IMG/VR virus record: IMGVR_UViG_3300028840_001905
Span: 1 to 35,379 of that record
Length of the DNA stretch: 35,379 nt
Strand: one strand, 5' to 3'
From: a virus
The position numbers were made by a program, and so were the translations under genes. Below are positions 31,974 through 35,379 of the stretch, piece after piece (positions within the stretch are counted from its first letter, which is position 1; the number at the start of each line of letters is the position of its first letter). The notes beneath the pieces were generated by a model, which was not told the origin of the DNA, made no database searches, and worked only from the letters and a program-made list of their open reading frames with translations.

Positions 31974-32396
31974 ATGAGGAAAATTAAGAGCATAATTATT
32001 CATCATTCAGCCTCGCCAGAGACGACAACAACGGATGATATTTGGAAATGGCATACGAGCAGAGGATGGGACGGGATAGGTTATCATTACGTTATTTTGC
32101 CAAACGGAAAATGGGAAAAGACCCGGCCTAATTGGAAGGTTGGCATGCACGCCTACGGAAGCAACCGCAACTCTATTGGGATATGCCTCATCGGATCATT
32201 TCAAGTTTACGATCCAACAGAAGAACAGATCAAAACTCTTAAAGAACTTATTGGGCAATTAAAAGACGCGTATGGCGATAATCTTAAAGTGATTGGGCAT
32301 AGAGATACATGGCATGCAACTCATTTTAAGCCAACGCGTTGTCCGGGCAACAATTTGCATTTACGATTAAAGCAGGAAAGAATTATTCCTGTATAA
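31974..32396 (+). CDS. N-acetylmuramoyl-L-alanine amidase (T7 lysozyme-like endolysin)
   Basis: A 140-residue amidase that cleaves the bond between MurNAc and L-Ala in peptidoglycan. The zinc ligands of the Amidase_2 fold are visible: IIIHHSAS (His10/His11), IGHRD (His109) and TRCPG (Cys123). The WHTSRGWDGIGYHYVI segment (Tyr37/Tyr39) is typical. It has no signal peptide and no wall-binding domain, so release would need a holin. The short length is close to T7 lysozyme (151 residues), which also binds the T7 RNA polymerase; no such polymerase is present here. It lies 6 kb from the membrane-protein cluster. Confidence 0.92.
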   Translation: MRKIKSIIIHHSASPETTTTDDIWKWHTSRGWDGIGYHYVILPNGKWEKTRPNWKVGMHAYGSNRNSIGICLIGSFQVYDPTEEQIKTLKELIGQLKDAYGDNLKVIGHRDTWHATHFKPTRCPGNNLHLRLKQERIIPV

Positions 32397-32411
32397 AAAG
32401 GGGGTGAGAAC

Positions 32412-32756
32412 GTGAACGTTGGAGAAAAGTTATTTTGTTTTGACACAAAGACAAAGAATATCTTTGAAGCCACTTTTGTTGGAAGCTTTGTTTCTACTAC
32501 TGGCTATGAGCTTTATGCGGTTTTGAACTCAAAGGGAGAGAAAAAGTCGCTTGAACTTGTTCATTGCCATAAGACAAAAGAAGCAGCAGAGGCGCACAAA
32601 GACCGCATACTGCCAATGATGGCTGAGGGAGATAAGATCGCAAAGGAAGCAGAAAAGAAGATCGACGAAATAAGAATTAAGATAATCGGGGAGCCTGTGC
32701 ATTTGGAGCTTGCTCAGAAAATCATGGGGCTACCACCTAAAAAGGGAGGAAAGTAA
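32412..32756 (+). CDS. Hypothetical protein (114 aa)
   Basis: A 114-residue protein starting at GTG after GGGGTGAG. The N-terminal half is beta-rich (KLFCFDTKTKNIFEATFVGS) and the C-terminal half helical and charged (AEAHKDRILPMMAEG, AEKKIDEIRIKI). It begins a string of six small co-directional genes between amidase and small terminase. No family is recognised. Its stop overlaps the next start by one base. Confidence 0.6.
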   Translation: MNVGEKLFCFDTKTKNIFEATFVGSFVSTTGYELYAVLNSKGEKKSLELVHCHKTKEAAEAHKDRILPMMAEGDKIAKEAEKKIDEIRIKIIGEPVHLELAQKIMGLPPKKGGK

Positions 32757-33028
32757 TGTCATTGACAAGAGGACAGTTGAAGGCAATAGTCATGGCAATC
32801 ATGGCGCCAAACGGAACAGCGGCAAACATGAACGAACACATGTTTGGTCTTTTGTGGGGCAACGCGGAAAAGATCGTTAGCTCTTGCATGCGAGAGGAAA
32901 AGGTTCTGGCCGCAGATGATGAGAGAGTTGCCCAGGGGAAAATAAAAGAGTTGGCCAGAGAAAGGGCGAATAAAGAAGCTGAGAAGGCCAAAAAGGAGGG
33001 CGATGAAAATGCCGGTAAAGAAAGTTAA
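32756..33028 (+). CDS. Hypothetical helical protein (90 aa)
   Basis: A 90-residue helical protein with an N-terminal MSLTRGQLKAIVMAIMAPNG segment and a charged C-terminal helix rich in Ala, Lys, Glu and Arg. TAATG overlap with the gene before and a 20-base overlap with the small basic gene after it. No family is recognised. Confidence 0.55.
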   Translation: MSLTRGQLKAIVMAIMAPNGTAANMNEHMFGLLWGNAEKIVSSCMREEKVLAADDERVAQGKIKELARERANKEAEKAKKEGDENAGKES

Positions 33029-33143
33029 AGGCGGTTATCGCTGGGGATCCAAAGGAAAGGTTTATCGCGGTAAAGGCGCTAAGAAGAAAGCCGCAAAGCA
33101 AGGGCGCGCAGCCTACGCTTCTGGATACAGGAGGGGCAAGTAA
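33009..33143 (+). CDS. Small basic conserved phage protein (44 aa)
   Basis: A 44-residue, strongly basic peptide with KVKGGYRWGSKGKVY followed by KQGRAAYASGY, a pattern I recognise from very small proteins in many unrelated phages. ATG 33009 lies nine bases after GGAGG; an ATG two codons earlier is too close. It is too short to be found by ordinary length cut-offs. DNA or RNA binding is likely from charge only. Confidence 0.75.
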   Translation: MPVKKVKGGYRWGSKGKVYRGKGAKKKAAKQGRAAYASGYRRGK

Positions 33144-33463
33144 TGAAATTATCAGTAAAAGATAGGCTTGGAATACTTTCAATCTTACCAAGAGAAGGCG
33201 GCATGGTTACCCTTCGAGTGGTAAAGGATCTGAGGGACAAGCTCCCTCTTACCCAGGAAGAAATAAAGGCCTGGGGCTTTAAGGACGGCACTCTTTTAAC
33301 AAAAGAGCAGGAAGAAAAAGAGGCCGAAATTGAGATAACTCTTAAAGAAGAAGAAGTTATCGTAGCAAAGATGACAGAGCTTGAAAGGACGCAGAGGCTT
33401 CCGATAGCTCTTATGGATCTTTGGGTAAAATTGGTCGAGGAAAAGATTAAGAACAAAAAGTAA
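33143..33463 (+). CDS. Hypothetical protein (106 aa)
   Basis: A 106-residue acidic protein joined to the small basic gene by a TAATG overlap. The N-terminal strand-helix (LSVKDRLGILSILPREGGMV) resembles short proteins near phage packaging genes. The C-terminal half is helical (EEKEAEIEITLKEEEVIVA). No function is assigned. Confidence 0.6.
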   Translation: MKLSVKDRLGILSILPREGGMVTLRVVKDLRDKLPLTQEEIKAWGFKDGTLLTKEQEEKEAEIEITLKEEEVIVAKMTELERTQRLPIALMDLWVKLVEEKIKNKK

Positions 33464-33478
33464 CGAAAGGACGATGCA

Positions 33479-33790
33479 ATGCTTGGCTTTTTTGGAAGAC
33501 AGCCTAACGCTAACAAGATACGCAAGAAGTTTGATGCTTTATGGCAGGACTTGAAGAAAATTGAGAAGAAGATAGACGCCATAAAAAACAAGCATGATAA
33601 AGTCGTGTTGCATCAAGAAGGCAAAGAGGAGGAAAAAGACATGACACATTCAGTATCAAAACATTCACACCCGGCAAACGGATCCGGGATCGACACCGAA
33701 GCTCGGTATGAAAGGGAAGCGAACGAAGCCGAGCAACAGGAGAAGAAGGACAAGGAATGGCGAGAGAATTTGAAGGAGGCAAAACAATGA
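33479..33790 (+). CDS. Charged coiled-coil protein (103 aa)
   Basis: A 103-residue protein with an N-terminal helix of heptad type (about residues 11-42, IRKKFDALWQDLKKIEKKID), a His/Ser/Gly linker and a second charged helix (about 75-103). The start has GAAAGGACG upstream, and the stop overlaps the next start (ATGA). No family is recognised; an internal ATG at 33641 could give a shorter product. Confidence 0.55.
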   Translation: MLGFFGRQPNANKIRKKFDALWQDLKKIEKKIDAIKNKHDKVVLHQEGKEEEKDMTHSVSKHSHPANGSGIDTEARYEREANEAEQQEKKDKEWRENLKEAKQ

Positions 33791-34089
33791 GCATGAATAA
33801 AGGAATTGGCACAGCAAAGGCAATAAAAGAGAGCGATCGTATAATGGAGAAAATATCAAGAACTCATCAAAAGGCTATGCGGATGATTATTGGTTTAGAA
33901 ACAGTGCTTGATAGAGTGCGAGGCATGCGGCCTCCAGCCGTAACTCCAAAGGTTGAAGCTGATACGCCTTCCAATAAGGATTTAGAGGGCAGGGGCTTCT
34001 TGATGAAAGTAAATTGCGAAATTGATAAAACGTTAGTTTTGGGAGAAAAAGTAGAAGCGCTTATCATAGAATTGGATGATATTTTTTAA
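33787..34089 (+). CDS. Hypothetical protein (100 aa)
   Basis: A 100-residue protein with two helical regions (about residues 8-48 and 70-96) around a Pro-rich linker (RPPAVTPKVEADTP). ATG 33787 overlaps the previous stop and follows AAGGAGG; a longer in-frame ORF inside the previous gene is rejected. It lies just before the small terminase gene. No function is assigned. Confidence 0.55.
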   Translation: MSMNKGIGTAKAIKESDRIMEKISRTHQKAMRMIIGLETVLDRVRGMRPPAVTPKVEADTPSNKDLEGRGFLMKVNCEIDKTLVLGEKVEALIIELDDIF

Positions 34090-34104
34090 AGAGGATGAGG
34101 TTGA

Positions 34105-34575
34105 GTGGTAAAAAAGAAACGAACAAAAGCTGATAAGATATTGCCCAGAGAGGAAATGTTCTGCCGGGCAATGGCTCTTGCGCCTTCAACAGGCATGAGT
34201 CAAAGGGAGTGCTATATCAAGGCTTATATTTGCCAGGGGTGGGAGCAAAACAGCATTGATTGTGAAGCCTCAAAATTGGCCGCCAAACCAAAGATTACAC
34301 AAAGAATAAAGGAGCTTACAAAGGAGTTTGCAGACTTCTTGAATTATGATGCTAAGGCGCATTTTGACGAGCTTGAAAAGGAACACAAGATGGCAAACCC
34401 AAAGGGCAAGAGGCGCAATCCTTATATCTCACTAAGAGCCGTTGAGCTTAAAGGCAAGATGACCGGAAGGTATAAAGAGCGCCACGAACATACCGGCAAG
34501 GATGGGGAGTCTCTGTTGCCTACCAAGATACTGATTCAGGGCGTTCCGATGGATAAAGAGGAGGCGAAGCGATGA
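34105..34575 (+). CDS. terS: Terminase small subunit
   Basis: A 156-residue protein with a helix-turn-helix-like N-terminal region (LPREEMFCRAMALAPSTGMS, about residues 11-30; QRECYIKAYICQGW), the segment ASKLAAKPKITQRIKELTKE typical of Terminase_2-type small subunits, and a basic, flexible C-terminus with TGKDGESLLPT. It would recognise phage DNA and hand it to the large subunit. GTG start after GATGAGG. It is about 1.9 kb upstream of the large subunit on the circle, with the rearranged region between them. Confidence 0.78.
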   Translation: MVKKKRTKADKILPREEMFCRAMALAPSTGMSQRECYIKAYICQGWEQNSIDCEASKLAAKPKITQRIKELTKEFADFLNYDAKAHFDELEKEHKMANPKGKRRNPYISLRAVELKGKMTGRYKERHEHTGKDGESLLPTKILIQGVPMDKEEAKR

Positions 34576-34802
34576 GTAAAAAAAAGAAAGAGGAGTGCAA
34601 TGTGTTTTGTGAGTTATGCGGAGAAATGTTTGATGACGAACTTCATGCTCGCTTGAAGGACTTTAAGTATTGTCCTTTCTGCGGAAGAAAAATAAAAATG
34701 TGTGAGGCCGAATCAGGTGAAGAAATGAAAAAAGAGCTGACCTTTAACGAGAAGTATCACTCGTATTTTTTGGGCAACCTGTTTATTCCAATGGAACCAT
34801 AA
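34572..34802 (+). CDS. Zinc-ribbon protein with duplicated nuclease N-terminus
   Basis: A 76-residue ORF overlapping the small terminase stop by ATGA. Residues 1-47 carry two CxxC pairs (Cys13/16 and Cys33/36), a zinc ribbon. From about residue 48 the DNA is the 77-base repeat, so residues 52-73 are the first 22 residues of the RecB-like nuclease, in frame, then MEP and stop. The natural C-terminus of the zinc-ribbon protein may thus be lost. The copy also keeps the nuclease ribosome site and ATG (34725), which could yield a 25-residue peptide. Function of the ribbon protein is unknown. Confidence 0.65.
   Translation: MSKKKKEECNVFCELCGEMFDDELHARLKDFKYCPFCGRKIKMCEAESGEEMKKELTFNEKYHSYFLGNLFIPMEP
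34714..34790 (+). repeat. 77-bp direct repeat, displaced copy
   Basis: Identical to 28761-28837. The left join interrupts the zinc-ribbon gene near residue 48, and the right join (34790/34791) abuts the interior of a membrane-protein gene. No inverted repeats, target duplication or transposase accompany it. Confidence 0.95.
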
Positions 34803-34861
34803 AGTATATTAGAGAACACTGGCACGACTGGCTATGGGTTGAAGTTTCTCCGCAGTTTGCA

Positions 34862-35305
34862 TTGCCGAGGTTTTATTTGCCAGTTACTTTTAATAAAATA
34901 TCAGGAGCAAGGGTTTGCGTAAACTTCTTAATTGCTCCGGCTGCTCTCTTGTGGTTTTTCGTCAGCCATGCTTTTATGAATATTTGGTATGATCTCATTG
35001 AGTTAGCCGCAGAGATGAAAAGAAGTGTAATACAGAAACATTCTAAAAGGGTTGAGCCGGTGGGCAACATCATAGAGCTTGATCCTCAGAAGAAGTATGT
35101 TGCCCTTATTAAAACAAGTCTTTTAGACTTTGTGGATATTCAAGAAATTGCAAGATGCTTAGAGATAAATGGCAGCATACTTGTTTTGCCTGAATTGAGT
35201 GGTCTGAGATTTGTTGAGCATACTGGAAATTTTAAGCAGTGGGGCATAGTTGAGAAAGGAGATCTGAGCAATGCAGATTGTAAAGCCTCATCGAAAGAAA
35301 AGTAG
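34862..35305 (+). CDS. 5'-truncated membrane protein gene
   Basis: A 147-residue reading frame with only a TTG start. The same frame is open upstream to about 34750 through the 77-base repeat join. From 34791 it reads GTIKYIREHWHDWLWVEV, which looks like protein, yet no ATG or ribosome site exists. The true 5' end seems to have been replaced by the repeat. A hydrophobic segment lies near residues 18-42 of the TTG-started frame (FLIAPAALLWFFVSHAFMNI), followed by a soluble domain (YVALIKTSLLDFVDIQEIARC). Its end overlaps the deformylase by 35 bases. Probably a remnant or weakly expressed. Confidence 0.6.
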   Translation: MPRFYLPVTFNKISGARVCVNFLIAPAALLWFFVSHAFMNIWYDLIELAAEMKRSVIQKHSKRVEPVGNIIELDPQKKYVALIKTSLLDFVDIQEIARCLEINGSILVLPELSGLRFVEHTGNFKQWGIVEKGDLSNADCKASSKEK

Positions 35306-35379
35306 GGAAGCAACAGAAGCAGACATACCAAGAATAAAAGAGCTTGCAAAAGGCATGGCAGAGCTTTGCAATAAGCGTC
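35236..35379. repeat. Terminal direct repeat, right copy (144 bp)
   Basis: Exact copy of positions 1-144; see the left copy. It contains the end of the membrane-protein gene and the first 109 bases of the deformylase gene. Confidence 0.95.
35271..35379 (+). CDS. def: Partial peptide deformylase (window-end copy)
   Basis: The first 36 codons of the deformylase gene, cut by the window end. It is the same gene as at 36-464, seen twice because of the terminal overlap, not a second gene. Confidence 0.85.
   Translation, partial: MQIVKPHRKKSREATEADIPRIKELAKGMAELCNKR

Noticed and set aside
31974-32396. T7-like control of a phage RNA polymerase by the amidase
   Set aside because: No single-subunit RNA polymerase gene is present and the promoters are host sigma70 type.
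35236-35379. A second deformylase gene at the right end
   Set aside because: It is the window overlap of the same gene, identical base for base.
1-35379. CRISPR array, tRNA genes, integrase or attachment site
   Set aside because: No regularly spaced repeats, no cloverleaf with a CCA-type acceptor and no recombinase were found by reading both strands by eye; a formal tRNA scan was not possible.

Overview
The window is a complete or near-complete genome of a tailed phage, closest in layout to podoviruses of the Bordetella BPP-1 and T7-like kind. Its first 144 bases are repeated exactly at its end, so it reads as a circle or circularly permuted molecule of 35,235 bp opened inside a peptide deformylase gene. 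All credible genes lie on the + strand, are tightly packed with many ATGA and TAATG overlaps, and use strong AGGAG-type ribosome sites with some GTG starts. I see no integrase, repressor, reverse transcriptase, tRNA, phage RNA polymerase, DNA polymerase or helicase. This suggests a virulent phage that uses the host sigma70 RNA polymerase and host replisome. The host is a bacterium I cannot name.

Layout. 36-1223: peptide deformylase and four small genes. 1220-6594: large terminase, a GNAT-like protein, a small coiled-coil protein, portal, a Bbp19-like protein, an Ala/Lys/Glu-rich protein and a scaffold-like protein. 6597-7971: the capsid block, with its own promoter, a structured leader, the major capsid protein, a terminator, a decoration-like protein and a second hairpin. 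7996-24828: virion appendage and tail genes, namely a three-module fibre-like protein, tail adaptor (gp11-like), tail nozzle (gp12-like), two internal virion proteins, a 1977-residue internal virion protein with an HExxH peptidase-like motif, and a tail fibre. 24843-25874: small membrane proteins, probably for lysis. 25882-31926: early replication and recombination block with two consensus promoters. It holds an initiator with a lambda-O-like candidate origin inside the gene, a helicase-loader-like protein, a putative annealing protein, a RecB/Cas4-type nuclease, a DUF669-like ssDNA-binding protein, a NinB-like protein, a resolvase-like protein and an HNH protein. 31923-34575: a promoter, a T7-lysozyme-type amidase, a run of small unknown genes and the small terminase. 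34572-35305: a zinc-ribbon ORF, a 77-bp duplicated piece of the RecB-like nuclease gene, and a membrane-protein gene that lost its 5' end at that join.

How it works together. Host RNA polymerase probably reads the consensus promoters at 25882 and 27721 to express the initiator and recombination genes. The initiator and loader would bring the host helicase to an origin inside the initiator gene, and the annealing protein, nuclease and ssDNA-binding protein would support recombination-dependent copying. Terminases and portal package DNA into heads whose capsid gene is transcribed as a separate, high-output unit. The internal proteins probably enter the cell envelope at infection, and the amidase with the small membrane proteins would lyse the cell.

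The strongest points to check are the candidate origin in the initiator gene, the 77-bp duplication with its truncated gene, the fold shared by the decoration-like protein and the tail fibre, and the AT-rich module inserted in the giant virion protein.
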